Assembly (NCBI GenBank): GCA_921293015.1
Contig: OV121086.1
Span: forward strand, 47,571,402 to 47,635,401
From: Phorcus lineatus
Taxonomy: Eukaryota > Mollusca > Gastropoda > Trochida > Trochidae
Direction of reading: 5' to 3'
DNA: 64,000 nucleotides
Position numbers and translations under genes: made by a program. The notes beneath the pieces were generated by a model. It saw nothing but the letters and a program-made list of their open reading frames with translations. It was not told the origin of the DNA and made no database searches. Of this stretch, positions 1 through 12,992 are shown piece after piece. Each line of letters starts with the position of its first letter. Positions within the stretch are counted from its first letter, which is position 1.

Positions 1-1939
1 AAAGGCACGGCATCCTGAGAAGTAGCTGTATTTGAAAGAAGTGAACAGTAACCAGACTTGAATTGAGACAATAATAGGAACTCAGGTTTTGAAGATTACA
101 TATACTGGTAATGGCTGGTCACTGGTACCTTACAAAATTATGTGATAAATGTGCTCAATGAAATTTCTTATTGTCATGGAAATGTTTTTTCCTTATAAAT
201 GCGGGCATCTTGGGAGGTTAATCAATGCTTTGATAAAGTTGGTCTCTTGAAAGTGCAATATTGGATTTTGATGAAGTAAAACCATTTCAACCTTTTGAAA
301 ATGGTCTGACAAAATCTTTGTTTCTGTTTTGTTAATAAAATGTCTGAAGGATTTTTGTGTTTAAAATTATACCTTCTTTAAACTCAGCAATAGTAAGTAG
401 ACCACATACTGTCCTCAAAGGAAGATAACATTCGACTATTGACTATAAGCGAGGTTGATCCAATGATTTATCGATATTCATCAAGATGAAGCTTTGGTGA
501 ATATTATGTGTCCTAGGTCGCTAAACCATTGGATCAACAGAGTCTGAAGTCTGAAATATTGTATTTTTATATTTAAAATGACTGAAATTATTGTTATTCT
601 GTCAAATATAAGAGGTGTAACTCCAATTCAGCACAGTCACAGACACAAACAATTCCTATCATTTTATTCATGGTATTATATGCAAAGTAGAGTAGAGTTA
701 ATGGTTGGGATTTCCAAAAGCTTATTCTATCCACCAAAAGTGTTCAGATTGGTTTGTGATTCACACAGGTTGACATTGCCTGGTGCCAATGCTGTAATTT
801 AATCAAGTAGACATGATAAATGTAGTAGACAAAATTACCTCAAGTCAAACACTTAAGTCTTAACACTTCAGTTGTAAAGTTAATGAAACAATATTCTGAG
901 CAGACACTCTATTGGAATCTGAATAAGGAAGCATATGAAACTGATTGACAATTTGCTTCAGATGTCCTATCATGGAATGACCTGTATTTCACTTGCTAAA
1001 CATTGAAAGTTGACTGTACCAAGACAGCAGCCAATCCTATTAGTAAACCCCAGGTCCTTATGAGAAGAAAAGTTTCAGGATTGGGTAGTTTGAGGAGAGG
1101 TTGTTCCCAGGGGGTCATGTTGGCCAATTCTGATCAGATGCAATGGTATAAGTATCCTTCTTCTCTTAATTTTAAGAAACACTAAGCCAAAAAGGTGGGC
1201 AAATTTCCCTAGAACCCCGTCTTAGTAGGAACAACACTGGAAAAACAACATGCATGCTTTGGTCATTTGCTTAAAAAATAATTCCTTGCCCACAGAGGTA
1301 GTTCAAGCTGTTTTTACTCAAAAATTTAGTAGCCTAATTAGATGCAATAAAAGTTTGTAAACAGCGATTCAGTTTCAAAGTAATTATTAATAGCCTCAAT
1401 CATTCTATATGAGTTTTGGTAAAATTAGAATTTATTCAACTGTGCACTAGTCTTCTTGACAGAACATGGTAACATAATATGGGGACATAATAAAGGCCTC
1501 AGTGACAACAGTCAAGCCTTCAATCAAGAGGTGTTTTCTAGGCTGAAACTTGGCAGATAGTTTTGCAAATTTTTTACCCTCTATAGGAATCTTACTATCC
1601 TTGGAGAGTGCTTGTATTAAAACTTGGGTTAGCTTAGCTCCAGTACCTGCTGTATAACCTCTTCCCCCATATCATTGTGTATGTAAATGGCAACATTAGG
1701 GTATCAAAATGAACAAGTAATTACCCTTATTTGAGTTGATGTAGATGGAAGAATACTCAAATTGACTGAGAAATCACCATAAACTCCCTGAAAACACTTG
1801 GAAATACGATGAAAAATCCCTTTTAAATAGTGCTATTGGCTTACCCGGCTTCATACAATGGATAACATAAGGAGAAACAGGGACACCAAAAATAGAATTA
1901 ATAAATCTTATAAAAAAGGGTTTGTAAACAAGAACTATT
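1..1939. other. No gene seen
   Basis: AT-rich sequence with only short chance frames (up to 74 codons) lacking recognisable motifs or splice-consistent exons. Confidence 0.5.
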
Positions 1940-2360
1940 CTTATCAGAGCTTTGCATCATAAAAACAACAGATTTAGGGTCTGGCCAAAAGGGACAGGGG
2001 GTCACAAAAGCTATGGATTATTAACATCATCAGCCAATGGGTCTGTATGCCAAGATTTCGGTTTTCTAGATCTTTTGCTTCTGGAGAAGAAGATGAAAAG
2101 ATGTTTGTTGTTTTCTGATGGCCCTTATTGGGAGCAACAGGGTCACCAAATTTAAAAATGATATTCCTCACAAAGATAAATCCTTTCTAGACCTTTTCTG
2201 TCTGGAGAAGAAGATGAAAATAGTTTTAGGGTTTGCCCTCCGGGTAACCAAATCTATAAATTATACTCCTCACTAGTCAAGGAGCCTGTTCATAAGATTT
2301 CAGATTCTTAGAGTTATTTGTTTCATAGGAGAAGTTAAAAATCAAATAGTTTAAAACGGG
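1940..2360. repeat. Dispersed repeat, 'ctggagaagaagatgaaa' family, copy 1
   Basis: Two tandem sub-units carry tctggagaagaagatgaaaa (about 2080 and 2190) and cagggtcaccaaat or gggtaaccaaat. Related copies are at 11480-11720 and 55960-56460. This looks like an old interspersed repeat typical of molluscs. Confidence 0.5.
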
Positions 2361-5300
2361 CTATCATATATACCCATTGGGCCTTTCAGGCACGCCTATA
2401 GAGCTAAAATGCTGGGTAGAATTTCAGAGAAATGACTGAATTTAGCAAATGTTCTGTGGCCTGACATGTTTGCAATTTTAACTTCATGTTCCTCTTGAAA
2501 ACAAAATCAACCTCAAATAACAAGCTAGATTTCTGCCTTACTACAGTCATTCCTAATCTTGAATGCAGTTTCTTTATCAATTTTAAGGTGCCTACTTTGC
2601 TTATATAATATAATACATATACAAACTAACAAAAACAAGAAAATTTGACTGATACTTCTTGGACGCAGGCTGGGAATAATATCAACTCAATCAGGAAATC
2701 ATTGCACGAAACAACCATAACCTAAAGTTTAAACTTTAGTGTGACCCTCAAAATAAACCCAAGGCAAGAAAACTATGGTTATCTTAGGGTTTTGAGCAAG
2801 GGAAGCCAACTTGTTCAATGTGTAATGAGACCTAATTGGCAGTTTTGGAATTGGCAGAAATATCGCGTTGGACACAAATGCTGCAAAGAAGAAAATGGAG
2901 CTTGTCTCTTGAAAAGTGCTTATTTAGCAATCATCAGACTGTTTAGTTAAAAGCCTTTTGTTAAATAGATCACAAGTTGATTTGAAATATTTATGTTAAT
3001 TATCTGAAAAGTAAAACAATCTTTGTCTACAAATGAAATGTGAAAATCCAACAACATATGATCAAAATGGTTTTATTTACAATGAATGATTCCCTTAAAG
3101 AACAATATTGTTACATGGGTTTGATAGTAAATATCTTCTTCAAAGTAACATTCCATAATGGGACATACTCTTTGATAGGATTTAGAGTGGTGATATGTTT
3201 AAGAGGGAAATATATGCAATTATTAGAACATGATGAAAGGGGGGAAATATATTTTTATTACATGCATAGAAAACACAAAAACTTCTACAACTGACAAAAG
3301 CTTTGTTTAGTACCTATCATTTAATCTAAACATTTTGAAAAAAAAAGAATATAAGTTGACACAAATGATACATAAAATATAAACAAATTGATTTTAAAGC
3401 ATTAAAGTATTGTACAAACTGTAAAGAATGTAATAGGTGAGAGAGCTTGAAAAAACACCAATCACAGAAAGTCAATGAACAATAGCAATCAAAGATTTTT
3501 AAAAATCTAATTGCACTTCACTTATTCAGTTTCAAGGGATTGGTTGCAAGGCTTTACTAACTTAGAGCTTTCACAGGATTGACCACATTGCTTTAAAGTT
3601 AACAAAATGCCTTATTGCTTTTGCACGACAGATTTTGAAGATTAAAAATGCCAAACTTTCAATCAAAATTGTTTTTCCATTTCTGTCTTAGTGATTGACT
3701 GTCACATTACTTCTCAAGCCCTTATTTCACAAAGCCCCCTTTAGGGTAAGGGAACCCTTTACCCACATATAACAACATTGAGCTACAGTCACTTAAGTGC
3801 AAATGGGCCCTAGCCTACAAAGTTAAAAAACATATAATCAAAATCACAACAGAATTATTGACAAACCATCATGACAGACATAAATATATAGAAACAAAAC
3901 AAGGTCCTATGAAGTAAATGAATGAATAAAATGTGTATGTACAATAACTTCTAAAATAAAACATGTAAGAGAATTTGCTTCAATATTAATAGTAGCTACA
4001 ATGAAATGACATGTTACTTGAACTGCTTTAGGAAGACATTTTGTCCATGACGTAAGATATCTATATCTGTATATATGTACAAGTACATAATAGTTGAAGA
4101 TATGTGAACAAAAACTTAAAATTTAATAAAAATTAATCATTTTGGGTGGTCTTTTTAAAGGATTGACTTGAAGGAAAAGGGTTATTGGGATTTGCAGTGC
4201 TCATGATAAAGCTCATAAATTGTTTTTCAAACAAATGAATCACTCGTTGGTGTCAACATACTAACTGTTTAGAAGGAACCATTCTGACCAATAAAGAGAT
4301 GAAACTTTACTCTCTTTGAACAATTAACCAAGAAAGAAAATCATTAATGGCAAAAAAGGATCTATTTTAACACTTTGTGTGTATACTGACTAAACTGACT
4401 TCTGGGATGTTTAATCAATAAGTTATGAAATTGTATCTTTAATTTTCAAAGAGTATCATTCTGTGTTCATAAAATGAAACCTTAATAGAGATGAATTTAC
4501 ATGGCACAATCTTCATTCAATTAGATTTGTTCAGTATTTCAACGAGACAAAGCTTTCCTCTGAACATTACAATAGTAAAGGTGACAAGAAATGATGTATT
4601 GAAATATGATTCCATGAATTCCATGAAATTATGAACAAGTTTTGAAAAATGTATTGCATTGTTTTGTTATTGCACCATAAAATTTTAATGAAGTTCCATA
4701 TGAAAATTATTATATTATTTCTCATGATGAAAATCGAATACGGACAATTAACATGGACATAACTTCATTATTTGGGAACATGAAATCCATTGATATTTAA
4801 ATAGATTTAACATTTTCAGATGTCCTCCGCGAAATTTGGAATTCATTTTACGTCCTGTCAACCTTATTTATTCATTTCAAAATCAGTTTATTTCTACAAT
4901 TCTGTATAACATGTTACAAGGAAAACTTTCACATGCAAACACACATATTAAGTACATTTTTCTTCTTTAAAAAAACCAACTAAAATACTAATAATTCACT
5001 AGTTTTACAAACTAGCATTGCTGAAATAAAAACTTTCACATTTTTTATGTGAGGTACCTTAGAACAAACAACTACTGATAGTTTCAATGACAGCTGTCCA
5101 TAATTATAATGCAGACATGCATAGCACTTGTTCATTTAAATGTCAGTGATAAAATATTTACAAACAAACATGAGATACATACATCTCCACCATTGACAAA
5201 GTTAGGTGTACTTGTTAAAATTGATGAATTGTAATTTGTGGTAAGTTACATTGTTTTCTTTGTAGGTATTTCAAGTCAACAATGTTAAAAAACTGCTTAG

Positions 5301-5643
5301 TCTCCACTGACACTAAAGGTAAAAAGCCACTTCAGAGAAAGTGATAGGCCCTACAATATCTAGGCACTTTGTCCATTGAATTCCAACGAGCTTGATGGTC
5401 TCTATGACGAGGACAAACTGATTGGCTTGATCGCAGCTATTTGTAACAATGACTGTATCCCAAAATCTATGTCCAGTTTTTAGCATTCAAAAGAAACAAA
5501 GTCTTTCATGTTCTGTGATGGAGACCATGCCTTCCCTTAATAATTATAATATATGATTTAGTTCCGCTTTAATAATCGAAATAGACATTTCATACTATAC
5601 TTCATAACAAAAAAAACATGGTCACTACTGGTTTTATTTATGT
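2361..5643. other. No gene seen
   Basis: AT-rich, with chance frames up to 84 codons. It may be intergenic or distal 3'UTR of NF-YB. No clear repeat boundaries were found. Confidence 0.5.
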
Positions 5644-6178
5644 GTAGGACTCAGATCTGTGGCGGGTCTCTAATCTATGGTGGATTTCCTTATCTGTGGC
5701 TTGTTTGATTGTTAGACTTTTTCATGACGTCATGCTAAGTGATGTCATTGTGCGATGACGTCATAATAGCTAACTGTTTAGCAAGCGTAATAATTAGGGA
5801 AGTCACAGAGAGATATTGCAAACGGATAACGACCAAATAATAAGAGTCCATATATCCCAATTACGAAAATACATTAAACAATACCTTACATGTAAATAAG
5901 ACATTTGCGGCTTGATGCCACATCAATTGTGTTTATTCTGTAAGATCTTTTTAGCCCTCGACGAATCTGTCTTCTTTAGCCCTAAGATATTGAAAGACTA
6001 TCTTTTGTAACCTTTGGATTCCTGTCGACGAATTTTAGGGTAAGTTTGTCTAGCGTAAGGTTTGGTTAATCATTGCAGAAAAATACAAAAAAAGGTTCAA
6101 ATGTCAGGCATTTGAAAATCTGCCATAGATTTGGAAATCCGCCACAGATTTGAGGCCTGCCATGGATTCAAGTCTTAC
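5644..6178. mobile_element. TIR element, about 535 bp, carrying two palindromic CRE sites
   Basis: The left arm (5644-5700) and the inverse of the right arm (6122-6178) agree at about 75% over 57 bp. Each arm repeats a atctgtggcgg-type word three times. The interior contains TGACGTCA at 5725-5732 and 5756-5763. There is no ORF. It lies beyond the NF-YB stop codon. Confidence 0.6.
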
Positions 6179-6452
6179 ATATGTAATAACTATAAACACT
6201 GTGGTATGGACAGGAGGCGGGTGGGGGTTTGGTGCCATTTCTTATATCAGGCCTGGGATATTCATATCTTAAGAATGTGTTTGTATTGTTAACAGACATA
6301 AACAACACACCTGTAAGTTTTTGTGAATATGAGAATACATCAAGTTCATAAACTTTGGTTTTAATAACTTGGAGAAGTGAAATATAATTTTTAAATGACT
6401 ATATTCTTAATTATCTTCTAGGGCTTGCATGATTAATTGATGATCTTGAAGC

Positions 6453-9400
6453 TTATCTGAAATAATAAACATATTGGATATAAATCAAACAATCACACTT
6501 TAGCAAAAGTGTACTAATTACTTGATTGCAAAAAACAACAATTAAGAGTACATAAACAAGAGTAAAATGGCATGTGTTCAAAGTAAGTACCGAGAGAGAG
6601 AATAAGAGAGTGAGTGAGTATATCGTTTAGCGCTGCTAAGCAGAACAGATATTAGTTCTATTCATTTATGTATGTTATTGTTCAATTCATTTGAATTCCA
6701 ATGCCAGGGATTTAATGGCAATGTAAGTTCTAACATTATATGTTGTAAGAAACATCTACATACATGTTATGCAATATCTACATTATTCCAATAACCAAAG
6801 TAGATCTTATTTCATTTTCTGTTAGGATCCACAATTTGCAACATAAAAGATAGTTCAAATATAAACTTACGGGAAATTTGGATATTGTGTGAGGATGACA
6901 CCAGGTTGGACGGTACCTTCGTTTAAAATGTTGACAGATGAAGCTGGAAATAATCATAAAATACCTCAGTTCTATGTGAAGAGCTACTCCTGATGGAGAA
7001 ATAGCAATTAATCTCCTCTTAGTACGGCTCTTACATTCTGCTACAATGACGTATTTGTATCAGCATAGCTCCTACAATACCTTGATCTCTGTCAGGCTAA
7101 ATGCCTCATGTTAAGCGTGTATTTTTCTCTGCCAATGTAATGTCCTTACAAAGTCTTTTAGAAAGCATCTCAAACTGATAACTCCATAAAATGCCTCTAT
7201 TGAGAGATGCAAGTCATTTCGTTTGCTGGTTATATAAAAAGTGATACAAGGCATTTGACCTGATAGATATTAAGGTATTGTAGTAGCTCTGTGGATACAA
7301 AACATTGTTTGATTAGGAAAATTCTCATAAGGGACAATAATCCCTTTTTTTAGACCAATAGACCAATAGAAATTGATTGGAGAATGTTAATTTTAGGCAG
7401 GGCACATCTCCTTAACATGATGCAGACTCCTGATGTACCATCCTGTGTCGGGGTAAAACGTATATAAATGCTCTCACTCCACTCATAAACCCCTGGGATA
7501 TAACTCCAATAAAACTTACATGCTGTGACCAATGATCCAGCCAATCAAACAGTGTTATTGTGATGGTTCAGGATAAAATTTCAGCCAACTAAATAGAGCC
7601 TCTTATACCACTGTTTTGATACCGTGTAGGGGTTCCAAAGTGACCAATCAAAAAGAATACTGGTGGAAACCTGCGAACAAGGCAGTGCAATCTTGATATT
7701 GCCGATTCATAGCGCCGCTATTGGTTGTCAATTTCTTGATAGTTCATTGATCACAGGTCACATACATAAGATTTAGTCCGGTTATATATCAGGGGTTCAT
7801 GAATGGACTGAGAGCATGTATGTTTTACCGAGACAGGATGCGGATATGCTAGTGAAGTTGATGAGAGGAGAACTCACAGAAGGATTCATCATTGACCATT
7901 TCTTCCATGCCTGTCTCCTGTGCTGCATTCACGTTCATCATCTTGTCTCCTTTTGAGGACTGAAATCACAAGAATCATTATTATGAAAAAAATATTGTCC
8001 TATTCATCATTTATAAGATACTTTTCTACTTTATTTGTATCAAGAAGGAATTGAATCAACTTTCCTTTCAAGGCAAAATTTATATCATTCTCAAACCTTG
8101 CGGCTAAGCACAAAAAATTGTGGTCTGAATGCAGCACTATCTTTGAGAAAAGTTGCAATCATCACAATATTTCTCACTGAAGTAAAGAGCTCTTTAGCAG
8201 TCTCAACAGCAAGCATACAAAAATTAATGAAATGCTTCAAGGCTAAAATTAGCCTGTCATAGGGCCTGGCGAACTTATGCCATGCATGGTATGCATGTCA
8301 GGGTTGAATTATAGCAGTGTTTTTAGCAAAGTTGGGGATTTCTGGTTGGTTTGAGGATACGTTGACCCTAAAAATCTAAAATGTTATAAATTAATAAAAT
8401 ATTTAAATTAGGAATTTTCGTTACCCCCAAGTATAGAAGGGAGAGAATCACAAAAAAAAGTAATTTATGAAACAATGATTGTTTCCAAATAACCATCCCT
8501 GCAAACTACTACTTGACATTTCAATCACTGCTTACCTCTCTGTATTTCTGTAGATAAGCTTTGAGTGGTTCCACATAGTTGTCAAAGCCAAGTGTTGACA
8601 TTGCAAACAAGATATCTTCTCCATTTATCGTCTTCCTCTTTTCCTGTTGACATCTCTCACTAGCTCTGATAGGTGTTAAGGATTTCATTATAAATCGAAA
8701 AACAGAATTTAGACTTCTCAATATTTAACTTGGTAGGTGTCAATGAAGATGAATAAGAGTTTCTATATTAGAGTGGTCTCAACTATATAAATCAGCTACC
8801 CATGTTGAAAAATTCAGAGAGTTATTGTTTTGTATCCCTTGAAATGCCTGATATTTCTTTCTAAAAGGATACTCGCTGGTGATGAAACTGATGAACTCTG
8901 ACACGCATTCCTGAACACATTCCTTTGCATCTTTGGCAATCTGTAAGTCAAGACACAAAGTTTAGTGAACTGAGAAAATATTAGTAACAAGAGGAGAATG
9001 AACCCAAAACATAGTGTTGGAATTGAGTCTTTACCAAAGAAAACGGACCAATTGGCTTTGAAGTTTTAGTGGGCTTATATCCCACAAATGGAGAGAGAGT
9101 GTATACATTTTACCCTGCACACAAGGCTACACTCCCATTAACATACTCGTCTTATCATGCAAAGTCTTCCTAAAGTACCATAAAAGATATTTTTTAAAAA
9201 CTGATAACATTTCAAAAAATAATATCAAGTTCTAGGCCATACTAGCTAATAGTATGCAAGTTTTAAGAAAAGAAATCTTGCAAAAATCTAAGTGACATTA
9301 AGTTCATATTAAGGGCAATTAGTCTATTTATCATTTTCCATAATTTTCATTTACAAACAATATTTACAAAGAATAATCCACTTAGCAAGCAAAAATTACC

Positions 9401-10815
9401 TTTCCATTTGGTGGTATTGACTTTTTCATTATTCTTGCAACATTTGCAATCGGTAAAAAACGATCCTGAAAAAGGAACAACAATAAAATAAATTTTTATT
9501 TACTTCAACTTCTTCACCAATTGAAACAAAAATGAGAGAATGAGTGAATGAGTTATTATCTAGCATTGCTTGGGCAATGTTTCAGCCATTAGCAGTTTTG
9601 AATCAAGGAAACAGAAATATAGTTGCAAAGCATGAAAATTATTTAACATCAAATCCAAAATTTGTATTTCAAGCATCAATTTTCAAAAACCCCAATTCAG
9701 CTAATTTACATATTAAAAAATGATAAGGTGAAATGTAAAGGGGACATAAAAAGATGAAATGTAATGGAAGGGGCACCTGTTCTCGAAGAGGTTCGTCAGC
9801 CTTCACCTCCTCATCGTGTTCACCTTGTGTCATTCCATCGTCACCGTCACCTGCAACAGTTCATTAAAGATGACTATCATTGAAGAAAAAAAGCTATTTG
9901 CTTGAATTTCAAAAAAACATTTATCGAGTTTGTAGTACATGGCTTGGAAATTGTTGCCTTTATACGGCATACCTCTGAATGTCATGTCCAAAATTTTCAT
10001 TTAATTTTGTAAATTCATTACTTTGAGTTACCTATTGTTAATTAAATTTGCGACTAGTAAAGAAAGGGTTTTACTGGCCATCTAAATTCCCTGATAACTA
10101 AACAACCAACACATAATGTAATTGTTAGAAGATCAAAGTCCCACAGCACACAACAAATTTCATGAATAATGCCAACAGCGACGTCACAGGGGTTTTCAGT
10201 AACGGCTTCTCTATGCAGACATGGCTGACCTCTTGATATCAATGACATTTACAATTCATGTAAACATATCAAAGTCAGAGCTACAAATAAGTGTGAATTA
10301 ACCTCCAAAAACAATCACATTTACAATTATCACTAATTTTAAAAGGACAGTCCTACCAGTGTAATTTTTGCGAAACGAAATTCAAGGGGACATTCTAGTT
10401 TAGGGCTGTTTGTTATTATTATATAATTATAACATAACCCATCTCAAACAATCTGGCAATGTTGGCATGAAATCAACATATGGGTAGTAGAAACAATAAC
10501 CAACTTGTGACAGGGAATGACAGATTATCTTTCCCTCATTAAAATAATCATGTTATTCTCTAGTCATGGCTGGAGAATATAAAAAAACTAATTCCAAGAT
10601 TGTGAAAGATAATCTGTAAGTTATGTTAAATATCTTACATGAAGAGTAATGAACAAAGATTTTTTTAAAACACACGGTACAAAAATATTTTAATAAAAAA
10701 CATTACAGTGACACCTGTCTAGAAAAAGCACATACCTTCAAGAACTGTGTACTGACCGCTTGCCAGAAGTGACTCACTGAGACTATTTTCCCCTGTCCCG
10801 TCACCGCTCTCCATC
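6453..10815 (-). CDS. NFYB: Nuclear transcription factor Y subunit beta (8 exons, 191 aa)
   Basis: NF-YB is the histone-fold subunit that pairs with NF-YC and, together with NF-YA, binds CCAAT boxes in promoters. Coding exons in transcript order are 10815-10736, 9850-9777, 9465-9400, 8940-8873, 8665-8536, 7959-7878, 6943-6871 and 6456-6453. All have AG acceptors and GT donors, and every phase matches. The start ATG is 10814-10812, one base inside the exon, so the 5'UTR begins in an upstream exon. The core runs from [20 protein letters not shown] through the [20 protein letters not shown] helix to [20 protein letters not shown], nearly identical to animal NF-YB. A short acidic N-terminus and a weakly conserved C-terminus flank it. 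Human NF-YB is 207 aa. The last splice (CC|A TAA) and simple read-through (CCG TAA) both give the same ending, PNFP-stop. Exon calls are seen directly; the terminal exon is inference. Confidence 0.95.
6944..7877 (-). promoter_or_regulatory. CCAAT-box cluster in NF-YB intron 6
   Basis: This intron carries at least eight CCAAT/ATTGG pentamers between 7355 and 7724: 7355, 7363, 7376, 7506, 7529, 7541, 7644 and 7720. In sequence of this composition about one would be expected. CCAAT is the site bound by the NF-Y trimer that this gene helps make, so an autoregulatory element is possible. That role is inference; the motif count is seen. Confidence 0.35.
8536..9465 (-). CDS. NFYB: NF-YB histone-fold exons
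   Basis: Three exons (9465-9400, 8940-8873, 8665-8536) carry the whole conserved DNA-binding and dimerisation domain, roughly residues 52-139. Helix 1 is [17 protein letters not shown]. The long central helix contains the paired cysteines of [10 protein letters not shown]. The third part includes [18 protein letters not shown]. The exon 4/5 junction splits a Glu codon (GA|A) and restores the family sequence SEASERC. No frameshift or stop is present, so the gene looks functional. Confidence 0.95.
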
Positions 10816-10896
10816 CTGTCAACATTCACAATCAGTCATCTTACCCCTATCTAAACTGTGTATACAAGTTTCTATGGAAAATAAAAACCAGTGGCT

Positions 10897-11020
10897 CAGT
10901 GGCGGATCAAGGAATTTTCATAGGGAAGTCACCTATTGAAACGGGGGTTCACCCATTTTACGGTTGATTTTTAAGGGGGTGGTGAAAACATCATGCCCCC
11001 CCAAAACGGATCTGCAGCTG
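10897..11020. mobile_element. Small hAT-like MITE, about 124 bp
   Basis: The ends CAGTGGCGGATC (10897-10908) and GATCTGCAGCTG (11009-11020) are imperfect inverted copies (9 of 12). The interior has C/G runs around a gttgatttttaagggggtgg core. CAGTGGCGGATC resembles hAT terminal repeats common in marine invertebrates. It lies upstream of NF-YB exon 1. Confidence 0.5.
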
Positions 11021-11104
11021 ATGCCAATCGTAAAGTTTTCAAGAATAAAAACTGTTAAGGACACGTTATGAGACAATATTTTACAATGTGAGCCTGTCAC
11101 TTAC

Positions 11105-11185
11105 GAGGCTTCCTACTGACTGTAAAAGCAGAGGACGTCTGACAACTGACTGACAGACTGTTAAGAAGACTGAAAAGACCTTGGA
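11105..11185 (-). other. Possible 5'UTR exon of NF-YB
   Basis: NF-YB needs a non-coding first exon upstream of 10815. A good minus-strand donor (GTAAGT, complement of 11099-11104) sits next to 11105. A second donor (GTAAGA, complement of about 12971-12976) lies below an AAAATGGCGG motif near 12990. Either could end the first exon. The upstream limit given here is arbitrary. Confidence 0.25.
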
Positions 11186-11479
11186 GAAAATAAAAAATGA
11201 CAGGCTTACAGTGGTCAAGATTACTTGAACTTTCTTTTTCTTAAATTCAAAAAAAGGTTTATATTTCTATATGGCTAATCTTTAAGTAAAGCTCATTTCT
11301 CACGGTAATACATCATCATTTAAGATACATCAATTTCTGCATTTTGTTGATGTTTAAATTACGTGCCATACAGAACAAATTGACAATGCTTTGAAAACTG
11401 TGACATTGTTGAAATATGAAAGCATTGTTACTGAATATTCATGCACGCTGAAATACCTTGAAAACTCTGGATGACACTT

Positions 11480-11720
11480 TCACCCAAAAAGAGCCATTGG
11501 CTCTGCAGCTCATCAGGCTATCTATGATTTACTTTATTAATGAACATACGGTTATCCTCATTATAAATTAGAAACCTCATTATCCAAAGAGTCCATACAC
11601 AAGATTTCAGATTTCCTGAGCCAATGGTTCTGGAGAAGATGATGGAATTGTGAAATTAAACTGACGAACAGACGTCAAATGCCAAACCATGCAATTGACC
11701 TGAAAATTAGACATGGAATT
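11480..11720. repeat. Dispersed repeat, 'ctggagaagaagatgaaa' family, copy 2
   Basis: Shared words are caagatttcagatttcctg, atggttctggagaagatgat and gaacagacgtcaaatgcc. The copy is diverged and short, upstream of NF-YB. Confidence 0.45.
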
Positions 11721-11863
11721 ATTAATAAATGTTATATGGAGTAAATGAAGTAGGGTATTTCTTAAAACCCAATTTTGATACCAAGTCTATCACAGTTTTT
11801 CCCACTGGCATTTTCAACAGCCGATCGTCATGTCCAATAGCTTAATAAAATACTGGACATTTA

Positions 11864-12179
11864 CCGTATTTCCTCGAATAAACGCCAGGCCTCGAATAGA
11901 CGCCGGGTCTCTAATAGAGGCCAGGGGTATGGCTGTTTTAAGAAAATACACGCCGGGTCTCAAATAGACGCAGTGTCTCGAATACACGCCGGGTCATAAG
12001 TTGATTCATTAATGCTACCGTAGTTGAAAGCAAATAATGTATTTTCCCTCTGGAAGAAAGTTCCTACAATAAAATGAATAGACGCCTGCCTCGAGTAGAC
12101 GCCGGGTCTCGAATACACCGCGGGGGTAAAAGGGGTCTGAAAAAATAGACGCCAGGGGTGTCTATTCGAGGAAATACGG
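11864..12179. mobile_element. TA-flanked MITE, 316 bp, with internal 'tagacgccgggtct' motifs
   Basis: Both ends read CCGTATTTCCTCGAATA when oriented inward, and TA lies immediately outside each (11862-11863 and 12180-12181), the mark of Tc1/mariner-type insertion. Inside, tcgaatagacgccgggtct-like words recur about eight times, partly in inverted orientation. There is no transposase. Confidence 0.8.
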
Positions 12180-12992
12180 TACATTTAAAAACTTTCCTTT
12201 TTCCTACCATCACTTAGGACTTTTGATACTATTTTTCCTTCTGAAGAGGGTCAAAGATTCATCTGCTTCTTCACTTCCATTGAAAGTTTAAACATGTTTG
12301 CAATCGGAATTAGTAGGAAAACTGTGTGAATTTCCATAGACAGTAGCACCGAGAACAATAAATTCAGCTTAAAGTATCATACTTCATGATTACATTCTAT
12401 TTTATGCAAACAGAGTTTTCCAAAATTGACAGATTATCGCCTTATCGGTTTTTATTAGTTCACTCATCATTACCATGTTTACTGTTAGATTTATTTGGTG
12501 AACATGTATGAGTTGAAAACCTTTTTTTTTTATCTGACATCATGATGATCATGTCAGCGTCTTTTAACACAGTTTATGGAACTGATTATTGATAAAGTCC
12601 TCCATATCATAATTCAATTTAACACTTAGTAGGCCTAGATGTACATTGAATTAACAGTAAACAGCACCCTTTGTCATTGAAACAACTAACATGATAATCA
12701 TCTTATCATGATTTCAGTCTTATTCAATTTTGTAATCCATGTCCCTTGGTTAAATAAGTTCACATTACCGTTTTTCTTCATTCCCTTCTAAACCCATTTG
12801 CTTTGTATTTTGAGTCTAGATTTCGAATGACATTTTCAATTAAAACGTGTAAAGTTTGATGAAATTTTATTCTTCGAAATAGTGTGAATGTTGAAATGTT
12901 GGAATGTTGGACCTGTGTCGTTTATCTGATTCTAAAACGTCAATTTCGCCGGTTCATGGCCCGACTGAGGTCATCTTACAAAGAAAATGGCG

